Positions 38,801 through 46,767 of a stretch of DNA of 64,000 nucleotides are shown here, in pieces. The stretch is from Planctomycetota bacterium (GTDB lineage Bacteria; Planctomycetota; UBA8108; UBA1146; JAJFFE01), in NCBI GenBank assembly GCA_021776775.1, contig JAJFFE010000231.1, positions 62,001-126,000 on the forward strand. The letters are read 5' to 3'. The notes below the pieces were generated by a model, which did not search any database, was not told where the DNA came from, and saw only the letters and a list, made by a program, of their open reading frames with translations. Position 1 is the stretch's first letter. Every line of letters starts with the position of its first letter. A program made the position numbers and the translations under genes.

Positions 38801-39464
38801 CAGTGTCGACGCGGGCGCGCTGCTGTCGCGTTGCATCAAGTTCGTGGCGTCGGATGGAGCGTCGTGCACGAGCGAAGTCAGTGTTCTCATGGACTTCAGC
38901 GGCGACCCAGCTACGGGCATTGCCATATTCGACGTCGATTGTGGTGGCTGGACTGACTTGTGTGTCAAGGATGAACAACACACGTTGTGGGATACGGTCA
39001 CTCTGACGACAGTCGGAACCGAATTCGCAACCGCACCCGGAGGCGACGCCGTGCTCCTTGCCGGCGACACCGACAACGATGGCGACGTCGACATCAATGA
39101 CGTCACCTACTTCCTGTTCACGTTTGGCTCACTTGCGGTCACGGGAAGCTGTCCCTGGACCGACACCTCGCTCCGCGACGCCGACTTCTCGAACGACGGC
39201 GCTGTCGGTAGCGAAGACTACACGATCCTCGCGGGCAGCTGGCTCGCCTTCACGTTCTGCGACTGTGGACCGGGACCTGCGACCGGTATCGTGGACAAAC
39301 CGAAGCAGAGAATGTCGACTCCGGTCAACAATCTCCCGCCGGAAGTTCGCAAGCGTGTCGATCTCGACGGCAACGGCGTCCTCGACTTCAAGGACGTGCG
39401 CATGTTCGAGCGTCAGAACGGACTTCCGAGCACGCTATCTTCGGGGATGGGGGGTACGCCTTAA
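35814..39464 (+). CDS. large secreted protein with HYR and dockerin-like C-terminus
   Basis: The product is about 1216 residues. The ATG at 35829 or 35832 may be the true start because AAAGG lies before it. A signal peptide follows (AAFGVLIALLLTALPSAV). The N-terminal 780 residues are beta-rich, with repeated aromatic and Gly/Asp/Ser motifs, and were not recognised. A cohesin-like domain (about 790-900, GYQAFLAFDDSAMTYEGA) precedes a HYR domain (CPSDIVANADAGLC, DNCG, YPTGVTTITWSVEDDAGN). Then come the CVKDEQHTLWD module, a dockerin-like pair (AGDTDNDGDVDINDVTY, DADFSNDGAVGSED) and a terminal EF-hand (VDLDGNGVLDFKD). The order matches the gene upstream, from which it differs by having one HYR domain and no polyglycine linker. 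A strong terminator lies 85 bases downstream. Confidence 0.8.
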   Translation: MKGNAMMRANSGTYRAAFGVLIALLLTALPSAVRLDGQTVNTKLLSENGWYSDDTRADGSGSLPAGTNLVSPTLTDDPEATATGDPTHNSDINGQISFGPAPGAVPASTHDGAVRLFIDTSGSGKSQISHRKDDATGHGPGSGFGPGFTAEYSWMGDGTASVTASLKFGIKTADFGSTGVSPRTGENVWDKVLIYEPGNLNGGVSDSTWQTETVDYTTGKWWFFDRTAGAGIIGTPMTLSDMSTSAVVVGGGPKTVADVYALITAPGALITSVQFGIGSGNADGNVYVNQMETSVYRAGMTTTFGCTDTQYFNGFETDTFGWNVFTSPTFDATRVASGTNGVTSASGSFHAEAGVSAGNWGGYSGVCGCASTTCSGPVSTFPTGGYVTSIDIYLDVSGGYLNDTNFDFSSAINGITGAHHRDFIFNGVFLDSGDFTGPGGGGVDRFVIAASNNSPGFPQGGVDPVAITSTGWYTFEHHFYDSGSGVLACEFIILDSSGSQVASWIRSTATDVIGTNVGGNRYGWFSNNEFPFLAFDNTSLVPGPFDQNATPDVIFGSGNANGSFTVDRTDGIELALRAKLRFPASNIFKSNGDGTYTYNTGSGTSVAPNPEWAFEWSVNTDFDDSTGRNIEDLTYELGIDFDADATTNYLIFDPITPGAFLPYTVPAGPTVFWDHAIGDNTTPNGGGVSATDGPSYEALIAANNVAQNSWRNTFFDDPPFVFDPALPGRYDFYLAAFDGGVEVARTAMAVIVADGTSLSLEADPDQVDQDPGLAGIQIAVDLWLRNPDDVTVTGYQAFLAFDDSAMTYEGASSSYSPAPFGAHIQAIASAEVAAGELRLDGNTFGSTSGDARLATLIFTVTECDPVDVLFDLTQPFDSEASNAGSPLATALLDSTTIVGDDTAPVITCPSDIVANADAGLCTATVSPGTATATDNCGAAGPVSGVRDDGMALTDPYPTGVTTITWSVEDDAGNSDSCTQTITVDALNTVTATVVLDSVDAGALLSRCIKFVASDGASCTSEVSVLMDFSGDPATGIAIFDVDCGGWTDLCVKDEQHTLWDTVTLTTVGTEFATAPGGDAVLLAGDTDNDGDVDINDVTYFLFTFGSLAVTGSCPWTDTSLRDADFSNDGAVGSEDYTILAGSWLAFTFCDCGPGPATGIVDKPKQRMSTPVNNLPPEVRKRVDLDGNGVLDFKDVRMFERQNGLPSTLSSGMGGTP

Positions 39465-39548
39465 GCAACTGAGAAACCTCGTATGCTCGTCGTTCGTGCA
39501 ACGACGCTCTTCCGAGTGAAGGAACCATGAACTTCGGGTCATCCAACG

Positions 39549-39587
39549 AGCCGGGATCGAAGGAACGTCCTTCGGTCTCGGCTTTTT
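39549..39587 (+). terminator. rho-independent terminator after the large secreted protein gene
   Basis: A 16-pair stem (39549-39564 with 39568-39583, two G-U pairs) around an ACG loop is followed directly by a run of five T. Confidence 0.85.
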
Positions 39588-39636
39588 CGTGATTGGATTC
39601 AACCCTCAGCGGCGACACGTCGCTGACTCTGTTCGT

Positions 39637-40413
39637 TCAGGGACAAGCGGGGAACGTGGCGCACGGCAAAGTTCCGGGAGTCGGATCGGTACCGCAGCCC
39701 GGGTACGGCGCCGGCGGGGGAGCGGATCCCGCGACAAAGAGCGCGCTGAGATCATAGATCATGTCACTGATGTCGAACGCGTCGTCGTCATTGGCGTCGC
39801 ACGCTCGTTCACATGTTGCCGCCCCACCCGAGAAGAGTGCCGACAAACCAAAGATCGCATCCGAGATGTCAAGATTGCCGTCGGCGTTGCAGTCTCCGCG
39901 TACAAACGACTCGCCCGGTGGCCCCCCGCCGTCGTAGGTCACGATCAACGTTGCCGAGGTGATGGTCCCCACCGGGTACTGCGTCATCATCGGAAAACCG
40001 ATGAACGCGGCCGACGCGAAGTCCATGGCGATGGTCGCCGAACCGTCAAGGAAGAAGTCCCAGGTAGCACCGAACAGTGGGTCGAACGTCAGCACGACAT
40101 CGAACGGCCCCGACTGCGAGTAACTCGCCAAGAAGAAGTCGCCGGGCGGCGGAAACCAGGGTAGGAACTCCGCCGGCCAATCGAACGTCGCCCCGGAAGG
40201 ATCGACACCCACGCCGGGAACGATCTCACCGACCAAATGGATCTCGACCTGCTCGACGACGTCGAATCCGAAGCCGACGTCGACCGACACATTGGGCGGT
40301 TGTTGCAGCTCGTAGACCCCCACCCACTCCGGGATGGGGATCTCGATCGTGTCGGCAACGAGGGGCAGCGTGGTTTGGAGCAGTACCGCAGAGATGATGA
40401 CTGCAATCTTCAT
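39637..40413 (-). CDS. secreted protein with C-terminal dockerin-like module
   Basis: The 258-residue protein starts at an ATG with AAAGGGG five bases upstream; the longer frame to 40482 lacks a site. A signal peptide (MKIAVIISAVLLQTTLPLVA) precedes a 150-residue beta-rich domain of unknown family with many aromatic residues (EWVGVYEL, FLPWFPPPGDFFLA, GATWDFFLDG). The C-terminal 85 residues hold the EF-hand pair (RGDCNADGNLDISD and ACDANDDDAFDISD) and the family tail CGTDPTPGTLPCATFPAC. It converges on the preceding large gene. The function is unknown, probably surface-associated. Confidence 0.78.
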   Translation of the reverse strand: MKIAVIISAVLLQTTLPLVADTIEIPIPEWVGVYELQQPPNVSVDVGFGFDVVEQVEIHLVGEIVPGVGVDPSGATFDWPAEFLPWFPPPGDFFLASYSQSGPFDVVLTFDPLFGATWDFFLDGSATIAMDFASAAFIGFPMMTQYPVGTITSATLIVTYDGGGPPGESFVRGDCNADGNLDISDAIFGLSALFSGGAATCERACDANDDDAFDISDMIYDLSALFVAGSAPPPAPYPGCGTDPTPGTLPCATFPACP

Positions 40414-40756
40414 TCGGACCCCTTTCACTGGTTTTCTCACGAGGGGCTCAAGTGTACATGTGCGTCTACCGAGAGGGAGCAATGATGAGTCGCCGCCGAC
40501 GTCCCACTCTGTGACGAAACTTATCGCTTGCGTGGGCCCCTAGACCGTGGAACATAGGCATTGTCGCTGCGCTCCTCGGCGCGGCAGCCCCACCAATCCG
40601 GGACGCGCGCTGCCATTCACGCACTGCACTCCCTCACCCAGCCAGCCACAATCCCTCACCGACTACGGTGCACAATTGTCTACGGCTTGTTGCCGCCAAC
40701 GCCTGTACATGAATGTTGTTCTCTACTGCCTTTTAGCCCCCGACAAAGGAGAATCC
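40414..40756. other. divergent intergenic region
   Basis: About 340 bases lie between a minus- and a plus-strand gene. AAAGGAG at its right end is the ribosome site of the small membrane protein gene. No further feature was recognised. Confidence 0.45.
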
Positions 40757-41077
40757 ATGGATCCGAAGCAGATGAAACTCGCCGCCATTGTGTCATTCGT
40801 AATCTGCGCGGTGTGTCTATTCGTAGCCTTCGAACGCTACAACTCGAACGCAGATGCCGTGCGGGCCATGAAGCAACTCCAGAGTTCCTCCCCGCTGGGC
40901 GGAATGTTCCAGAATCTGCAGCCCTCGACGCCCGCGGCTGCCAAATACGCGCTGTTCTTTGCGGTCATCTCGGGCGTCGCCGGCGGCATCCTGCTCGTCA
41001 AGGCTGGGCCCTCTCCTTCGCCGCAGCCTTCCAGCCCCCGAACGAGACGAACGTCGGAATCCGAGCCAAACAGCTGA
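40757..41077 (+). CDS. small two-helix membrane protein
   Basis: This 106-residue protein starts at an ATG five bases after AAAGGAG. The longer in-frame start at 40547 has no ribosome site. It has two hydrophobic helices (about residues 8-24, AAIVSFVICAVCLFVAF, and 65-82, ALFFAVISGVAGGILLV), joined by a 40-residue loop containing MKQLQSS. A short Pro/Ser/Arg-rich tail ends it. No family was recognised. The small size and isolated position give no clue to its role. Confidence 0.65.
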   Translation: MDPKQMKLAAIVSFVICAVCLFVAFERYNSNADAVRAMKQLQSSSPLGGMFQNLQPSTPAAAKYALFFAVISGVAGGILLVKAGPSPSPQPSSPRTRRTSESEPNS

Positions 41078-41092
41078 GCAGGCTTTAGTACA

Positions 41093-42151
41093 CTATCGGC
41101 GCTCGAGAAGAGGCAGTACGCACGCACGGGGCCCCTTCTTGCATGCCAGCCGGGTGAGCGACGGTGAGAAGTTGGGGAACCAGAGCGCTTCCGATGCACT
41201 GTCCATGACGTGGCACACCTTCTTGGTACGCAGATCCCACACTTCGATTTTCTTCCCCATGAACCGAGACAGCGCGAGCAGGTCGCCGCTCTTCGAGATG
41301 GCGATCCGTCGCGGGGAATTCTCGCCCTTGATCGAGAAGCGTTCGAGTTCAGCCCCGTCGGCCGTAGACCAGCGTATGACTTCGGTCCGGCTGACACCCA
41401 CTAGTGATCGCCCGTCGGGATGGACTTGGAGCGCATCGATGCCCCACGTGTTCTCGATCGTTCGTATGGTCCGGCCGGTCAAGAGTTCTCGCAGCTCGAT
41501 GGACTGCTTCGCCGAGCGCCCAACCAAACGGGTCTTGCCGTTGTTCTTCCAGCTCTGCTTGAGAGAGACCGCGAGCCAACGTCCGCGAGGGTCCACGGCT
41601 AAGGCGCGAACGTCAGGTCCCTGTAGTTTCCATCGTACGGTCCCCCGACGAACATCGAACACCGACATCGGTGAGGCACGAACCACTCGCTTCTTCCCGA
41701 CTTTCGTGACCGTCTCGGCGACGAAGGCGACTGTTCGCCCATCGGCAGAAACGCAGGGCGAGACGTTCTTGGAGTAGGGCGTTCCCGGCCGGAGTCCGAC
41801 GTTCGACTCGGCCCCATCGAGCGACCAAGCTTGCACCAGACCGTTCAAACGACTGCCGCTGAACAGCAGCTTGCCGTCACGCGCGAACTCGACCCAGTCC
41901 ACGTTGTCACCGTGAGACCCGAGCGTGCCAACGAGATCCCCGGTTGCAGCGTCCCAGAGAACGACCTCGCCCCCGCGCACGACTCGCTTCTCACCTCTCC
42001 CAGACGGCAGCGCGCCTGTCCCGCCGGCAACGAGGTGTCCATCCGCCGAAAAGGCGAAGGAGAAGTAGCCCCCGTGGTGTTCGGGGTCGGCCAACGGGAC
42101 GTCCGCTACGGTTGCGGCCCCGACGATCAAGAGTGAGAGACAGACGAACAC
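41093..42151 (-). CDS. exported WD40-like beta-propeller protein
   Basis: The 352-residue protein starts at GTG with GGAG seven bases upstream. A signal peptide (VCLSLLIVGAATVA) is followed by about seven repeats of roughly 45 residues in the WD40/YVTN style. Examples are FSFAFSADGHLVAGGTG ... GEVVLWDAATGDLVGTLGSH, VEFARDGKLLFSGSRLNG, LQVHPDGRSLVGVS and IAISKSGDLLALSRF ... IEVWDLRTKKV. These predict a propeller that binds proteins or other ligands. No enzymatic residues were seen. It ends 16 bases from the convergent small membrane protein gene. Confidence 0.78.
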   Translation of the reverse strand: MFVCLSLLIVGAATVADVPLADPEHHGGYFSFAFSADGHLVAGGTGALPSGRGEKRVVRGGEVVLWDAATGDLVGTLGSHGDNVDWVEFARDGKLLFSGSRLNGLVQAWSLDGAESNVGLRPGTPYSKNVSPCVSADGRTVAFVAETVTKVGKKRVVRASPMSVFDVRRGTVRWKLQGPDVRALAVDPRGRWLAVSLKQSWKNNGKTRLVGRSAKQSIELRELLTGRTIRTIENTWGIDALQVHPDGRSLVGVSRTEVIRWSTADGAELERFSIKGENSPRRIAISKSGDLLALSRFMGKKIEVWDLRTKKVCHVMDSASEALWFPNFSPSLTRLACKKGPRACVLPLLERR

Positions 42152-42327
42152 AGGACGCTCCGTTGACGGTAGAGACGCGGTTCACGCGTCACGGATAGGT
42201 TCAGACCAAGAACTCTTCCCTGTTTTCGGACTCCGCGGGCGATTCCGTGAGCGAGTTTCCCTGACCGCGCACGACGCGAGAATGGAGGGTTTCTGACGTT
42301 AGGCACTCAGGAACCCGATTTGACACG

Positions 42328-42364
42328 AAAAAAGGGGAGGGAGCGCCAAGCGCTCCCTCCCCTT
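42328..42364 (-). terminator. rho-independent terminator of the DUF11 lipoprotein gene
   Basis: A perfect 14-base stem (42332-42345 with 42351-42364) and a CCAAG loop are followed on the minus strand by a run of six T. It lies 29 bases after the stop at 42393. Confidence 0.9.
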
Positions 42365-42392
42365 CAAAACCAGCAACGTCAATTGGACGTCA

Positions 42393-44111
42393 TCACTCGT
42401 AGAGGTTGGTCGACTCGGACTCGTCGACCGGACGCTTCATTTGGTCACTCTGCAGCTGAACGCGGAAACGGGCGTCGCCAGCCTTCTTCGCCTTGACGAC
42501 GACTTTCCAAGTGCGGCTCTCCTTCGGCTCGAGCTTTGCCAGCGGCAAGAACTCGATCTTCATTCCGGTGCGGGCCTTCTCTTTGGTCGGACCGCTCGTC
42601 GACGTCAGCTCCATGGAATCTTCCAAGATCGCGGTGATCAAGATGTTCGTACCAGCCGCGGTTCCTTGGTTGGTAACGCGAATTTCGTACGTCTCGAACT
42701 CACCGACGAGAATAGGATCTTCGACGTCAACAACTTCGAGCAGGATCGCGGGGATTCCGCGCAGCTCGGTGGCGACGTCCGCCCGAGCGGCGTCGGCGCA
42801 CTTGGCCGTAACATTCGCCGTGCCGGTGATCTTTCCGGCAGTGCTGCTCGACAAAGTCACCTTGACGGTCTTCTTAGCGTTGGGAGCCAAGCTACCGAGG
42901 CGCCAGCTGATTCGGTCCCGCTGCGTTTTGCCACCGTTGGCGCTGATGACTTTCACGCCGCGCGGCAAGCGCTCTTCGAGAACCGTGTCTTTGGCCTCAG
43001 CACTACCGGTGTTCGTCACGGTAATCTCGTAGGAGAACGGACGACCGAGAAACGCGGTCTTCGGACCCGTCTGCGTCACGACGAGCTTCGGTTCGACAAC
43101 AACGGTGGTCGTTTCCGCCGCTACCGCTTCGAGACCACTGGCCGAACGCGCCAACGCGCCGCTCTTGAACGTACCGGTCTTGCGAGCGTCGAGCTTCACG
43201 GTGAAATCGCGAGACTTGCCCGCGGCGAGGTCGCCGGCGTTCAGACTGACGACCGAGAAACCGTCTTTCGTGCGGACCTGCTCCGGAAGCGTATCGGTAA
43301 TCTTCACGCCGCGCGCGGTTCCGCTGCCGGTGTTCGTCACTCGGTAGTTCACGGTGACCGGCTCACACACGAGCGCCGTCCGCGGCGCCATCTTGACGAT
43401 CTGAAGCGCAGGGCGAACGACATTCGTTGCGGCACAGACACTGGTGTCGTACGCGACGGTCGAACACGTCTCGATCATACCGAGAGCGTCAGCTTTCCCG
43501 CGGATCTCGATGATCTGCTTGGAGCGCGGCGGCAAACCACCGAGTTCCCACTGAACAACGCCCTTGGCGGTTGAAGCCGGCTTCGGGGTTGCGCTGACGT
43601 ACGCCAAACCTTCGGGCATCCGCTCCGTGATTCGAACCGACTCGAGGCTCATGTCAGTGAGGTTCGTGACCTCGATCTTGTACGCGAACTCCTGACCCGA
43701 CTGGATCTCCTTGGGAAGGCCCTTGTCGAGGTAGATCGCACTGGTCGACTCATCACCGGTCGGGAACGCGGCCCCTTGCCAGGTGAAGCCGTCACGTGCT
43801 CGCGACCGAGTATCGGTCGAACGCTGCGTGGTCGACTTGGCCGCGGTGGGCGTCATCGTCCCGCGCAAGCCGGTGGTCGCCGTCGTAGACTTCGAAGTGC
43901 CGGCCGTCGCTTTTGCCACGCGAGCGGTCGATCCCGACGAAGGCGCCGCGGTCGTCGTTCCGCGCGCAGTGGAGCTCGACGCCGTGGCCGAGGTCTCGCT
44001 TCGACTCGAACCCATGGTGCTTTCGCTACTGCGGTGCGGTGTGATCTCACAACCGCTCAAGGCAACAATCGCCGCCAACAGGGCAGCATTGAGAATGGTG
44101 GTGTTTCGCAT
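42393..44111 (-). CDS. DUF11-repeat (OmcB-like) lipoprotein
   Basis: The 572-residue protein starts at an ATG preceded by CCGGAGAG. A lipoprotein signal (LLAAIVALSGC) ends in the lipidated Cys. A low-complexity Ser/Thr/Ala-rich segment of about 100 residues follows. Then come about four DUF11 beta domains of roughly 105 residues each, with the typical phrases FAYKIEVTNLTDMSLESVRI, VTVNYRVTNTGSGTARGVKI, FSYEITVTNTGSAEAKDTVL and YEIRVTNQGTAAGTNILI. DUF11 repeats occur in the chlamydial cysteine-rich outer-membrane protein OmcB and in many planctomycete surface proteins. The role is probably structural in the cell envelope. It is transcribed alone and ends in a strong terminator. Confidence 0.85.
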   Translation of the reverse strand: MRNTTILNAALLAAIVALSGCEITPHRSSESTMGSSRSETSATASSSTARGTTTAAPSSGSTARVAKATAGTSKSTTATTGLRGTMTPTAAKSTTQRSTDTRSRARDGFTWQGAAFPTGDESTSAIYLDKGLPKEIQSGQEFAYKIEVTNLTDMSLESVRITERMPEGLAYVSATPKPASTAKGVVQWELGGLPPRSKQIIEIRGKADALGMIETCSTVAYDTSVCAATNVVRPALQIVKMAPRTALVCEPVTVNYRVTNTGSGTARGVKITDTLPEQVRTKDGFSVVSLNAGDLAAGKSRDFTVKLDARKTGTFKSGALARSASGLEAVAAETTTVVVEPKLVVTQTGPKTAFLGRPFSYEITVTNTGSAEAKDTVLEERLPRGVKVISANGGKTQRDRISWRLGSLAPNAKKTVKVTLSSSTAGKITGTANVTAKCADAARADVATELRGIPAILLEVVDVEDPILVGEFETYEIRVTNQGTAAGTNILITAILEDSMELTSTSGPTKEKARTGMKIEFLPLAKLEPKESRTWKVVVKAKKAGDARFRVQLQSDQMKRPVDESESTNLYE

Positions 44112-44587
44112 GGTCTCTCCGGACAGTCTGGAATGAATTTGAGGAATCACTCGCCCAAACCTGGGCGGTGTTGAGCGTTGGATAATGCCCTTGAACTCGA
44201 GCCTCGCCCATCCGGAAGGCTGAGGATGTTGTCGAGGAACATCTGCCCGGGGCATATCCCCCCCCCGCGCACCCGGCAACCGACGTAAGACACTAGGACG
44301 AAACAGATTCCACACCTGCGACGACCACCGTCGGCCCGCGGCGACAACTCGATCCCTTGCCACGCGCCAGTCGGAATGGCGCGAACGAGCCATTCATTCG
44401 GTCAGAGAATGGTCAACGTCGACCCTTGTCTAACGCCGTCGCCAACAAGCATTGGCGACGAAGAATGGAACGATCTCGCTGAGCAAGACAGGTGCGGCGC
44501 CCCCCGGATCCGGTGACGCTCTCCCCAACCATCGTCTAAGCTGCTCCAACCGCCACCGTCGGCAACGAAGAGGGAGTAGGCATAGCT
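44112..44587. other. divergent intergenic region with a stem-loop
   Basis: About 475 bases between the lipoprotein gene (minus) and the metallo-beta-lactamase gene (plus). A perfect nine-pair hairpin (CGTCGCCAA at 44437-44445 with 44452-44460, loop CAAGCA) lies inside and has no T-run on either side. It may be an operator or an RNA element of one of the two transcripts. Nothing else was recognised. Confidence 0.45.
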
Positions 44588-45634
44588 ATGAAGCCCTGGA
44601 TGAGTACCGGCCTGTTGGCCGTCGCGTTCGTCGCCCTGTTCCTGGCTTGCACGACGCCCCGAGTCGCTGAACACGGGGGCGTTGAACACAAAGACGCTAG
44701 TGTCACGGCCGACGTCAATGGCTCCAATACCTCCGAAGAGAGTTCGCCTGACCTCACTTCGCTCGAGGCCGGCACTCTTCCCGATCACTGGATCGACGGA
44801 ACGGATGAGAGTGAGCCAGCGATTCAGGTGCACGCCTACAACGACGACCTCTACATCCTCCGACAATCGAAACGCACGAACTACGAGGCGCCGTTCATGT
44901 ACCTCATCTTCGGGGCCAAGAACGCGATCCTACTCGACACGGGCTCCCGCGGAGATCCTCCACTGCGGGCCACCGTCGATACCGTCTTGAAGAAGTGGTG
45001 TGCGCGTGAGGGTCGCGACGATATCCATTTGATCGTCGGACACACCCATGGCCACGGCGATCACATAGCCAACGACCACCAGTTCGACGACCGTCCGAAT
45101 ACGACGTTCGTCAGCGCGAGGCTCAAGTCGGTGAAGGACTTCTACGGGATCACCGACTGGCCGAACCAACTCGTCGAGTTCGATCTTGGTCAGCGTATCC
45201 TCGACATCATTCCCACGCCCGGACACCACCGGGCGCACCTCGTGTTCTACGATCGCCGCACCGGTTTGCTTCTAAGTGGAGACACGTTCTATCCGGGATT
45301 TCTGTTCGTCTTTCGACCGCAGAGCTGGCCCGACTTCCGGGCGAGCACTCGCCGCCTGGTCGAGTTCGTCGACAGGAATCCGATCACGACGATTCTCGGC
45401 TGCCACGTCGAGATGACCAACAAGCCGAAGTACGCCTTTGCGTACCGTACGAAGGAACACCCCAACGAACGCAGACTCGAGTTGACCGTCGCGGACTTGA
45501 AAGAGCTCGATGCCGCGGTCGCGTCGATGGGCGACGAGCCTCGCATTGAGCCGCACGACAGTTTCATAGTCTACCCTGCGTGGAAGGCAGAGCGGTTCGG
45601 CGCCCCGCCACCGGTCGGCGACCCAACGAAGTGA
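44588..45634 (+). CDS. metallo-beta-lactamase-fold hydrolase lipoprotein
   Basis: The 348-residue protein has a lipoprotein signal (LLAVAFVALFLACTT), a 60-residue acidic/Ser linker, then a metallo-beta-lactamase fold. Visible zinc ligands are HTHGHGDH (His, His, Asp, His; about residues 154-161), His in TPGHHRAHLVFYD (about 214), and Asp in LLSGDTFYPG. A late GCHVEMT may supply the last His. The substrate is unknown; glyoxalase-II-like and general hydrolase subfamilies share these ligands. The protein would be anchored outside the cytoplasmic membrane. Its stop overlaps the GTG start of a HupE-like gene, suggesting coupled translation and perhaps a metal-related process. Confidence 0.85.
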   Translation: MKPWMSTGLLAVAFVALFLACTTPRVAEHGGVEHKDASVTADVNGSNTSEESSPDLTSLEAGTLPDHWIDGTDESEPAIQVHAYNDDLYILRQSKRTNYEAPFMYLIFGAKNAILLDTGSRGDPPLRATVDTVLKKWCAREGRDDIHLIVGHTHGHGDHIANDHQFDDRPNTTFVSARLKSVKDFYGITDWPNQLVEFDLGQRILDIIPTPGHHRAHLVFYDRRTGLLLSGDTFYPGFLFVFRPQSWPDFRASTRRLVEFVDRNPITTILGCHVEMTNKPKYAFAYRTKEHPNERRLELTVADLKELDAAVASMGDEPRIEPHDSFIVYPAWKAERFGAPPPVGDPTK

Positions 45635-46767
45635 GCGTCATGGCAGCGGCGAGTCTCACGGTCTTGTTCGGCTCTCTGCTCCTGAACCCCAGTCCGCACC
45701 CTGGGCCCCTATCACCGCACCCTGGGTCTCTGAGCAACTCCTACCTGCGCGTCGACGGCGAGACCATTCATCACCGCCTGCGCTGCCAAGTCCTGTCCGT
45801 ACTAGAAGTACTTCCCGAACTCGACGCGAACGGAGATGAGCGTCTTTCGGCGAGCGAGCTCGATCGTCAATTGCTCGAGTCCTATGTCGCCAAGCACTAC
45901 ACGCTCCGGGTCGACGCCACCGATCTTCTCGCTCCGGTCATCACCGGCGCGACACCGTCCCCCCACGTCGACGACCCGCTCGATCCGTTTCGCGACATGG
46001 ACTGGCTCGACCTCGATTTCGTTTGGAACGCGAGCCGGCCCATCGAGCGCCTCGGAGTTCAGGTTTCGATATTCCGAGAGACGAGTCCTGACCATATCGA
46101 CGTATGCACGATCGAGGGCCCGGACGGTCAGACCACGATCATCATCCTCGACTCCGACACCGATCACGGAACTTGGCAGGCGAAGTCGCAGGGTGGCGTG
46201 CTCGCCTTCTTCACGCTCGGCTGGTGGCACATTCTTTCGGGCTGGGACCACCTAGCCTTTCTGGCGGCGCTGCTCCTCGCCACTCGTGGACTACGATCGT
46301 TGTTATGGGTGATTACGTCGTTCACCATTGCGCACTCGATCACCCTCGCGCTCGTCGTCCTCGACGTGGTTGACGTCGCTGGAGTCGGACTCTACGTCGA
46401 GGCCATGATTGCGCTATCGATTGCCTTCGTCGCCGCCGATAACTGGATCCATATCGATCGTCCACGAACCCGAGTGGTCGAGTCACTGCTCTTCGGGCTC
46501 GTTCACGGCCTCGGCTTCGCAGGATTCCTTCAAGAGTCGCTCGTCGCGGCGCCATCCCGGACGTCCGCCCTCGTCCTCTTCAACCTTGGAGTCGAGGCCG
46601 GCCAGCTAGCCGTTGTCGCTGCGACGTGGTTGCTGCTATACGTCGCTGTGCATCGTCGCTCCGCCGACGCGCCCAACCCCATGCTGGCCCCCCGCCCCCT
46701 CCGCTTGCTCGGCTCGGCAGCTCTGACCGTACTGGGACTCGCATTGTTCTTTACGCGCGTTGGCTAG
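45631..46767 (+). CDS. HupE/UreJ-like membrane protein with an EF-hand
   Basis: Translation starts at GTG overlapping the previous stop (GTGA), or at ATG 45640. The 378-residue product has an N-terminal export signal and a duplicated seven-residue SPHPG-type repeat. It then has a canonical EF-hand loop (DANGDERLSASE, about residues 65-76) in a roughly 170-residue extracytoplasmic domain. The C-terminal half has about six transmembrane helices with HupE/UreJ signatures: WWHILSGWDHLAFLAALLL, SFTIAHSITLAL, LLFGLVHGLGFAGFL and LFNLGVEAGQLAV. HupE/UreJ proteins are implicated in nickel/cobalt uptake. The conserved His and Asp residues in helices I and II are present. No hydrogenase or urease gene is nearby, so the transported metal is uncertain. 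Confidence 0.82.
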   Translation: MSVMAAASLTVLFGSLLLNPSPHPGPLSPHPGSLSNSYLRVDGETIHHRLRCQVLSVLEVLPELDANGDERLSASELDRQLLESYVAKHYTLRVDATDLLAPVITGATPSPHVDDPLDPFRDMDWLDLDFVWNASRPIERLGVQVSIFRETSPDHIDVCTIEGPDGQTTIIILDSDTDHGTWQAKSQGGVLAFFTLGWWHILSGWDHLAFLAALLLATRGLRSLLWVITSFTIAHSITLALVVLDVVDVAGVGLYVEAMIALSIAFVAADNWIHIDRPRTRVVESLLFGLVHGLGFAGFLQESLVAAPSRTSALVLFNLGVEAGQLAVVAATWLLLYVAVHRRSADAPNPMLAPRPLRLLGSAALTVLGLALFFTRVG

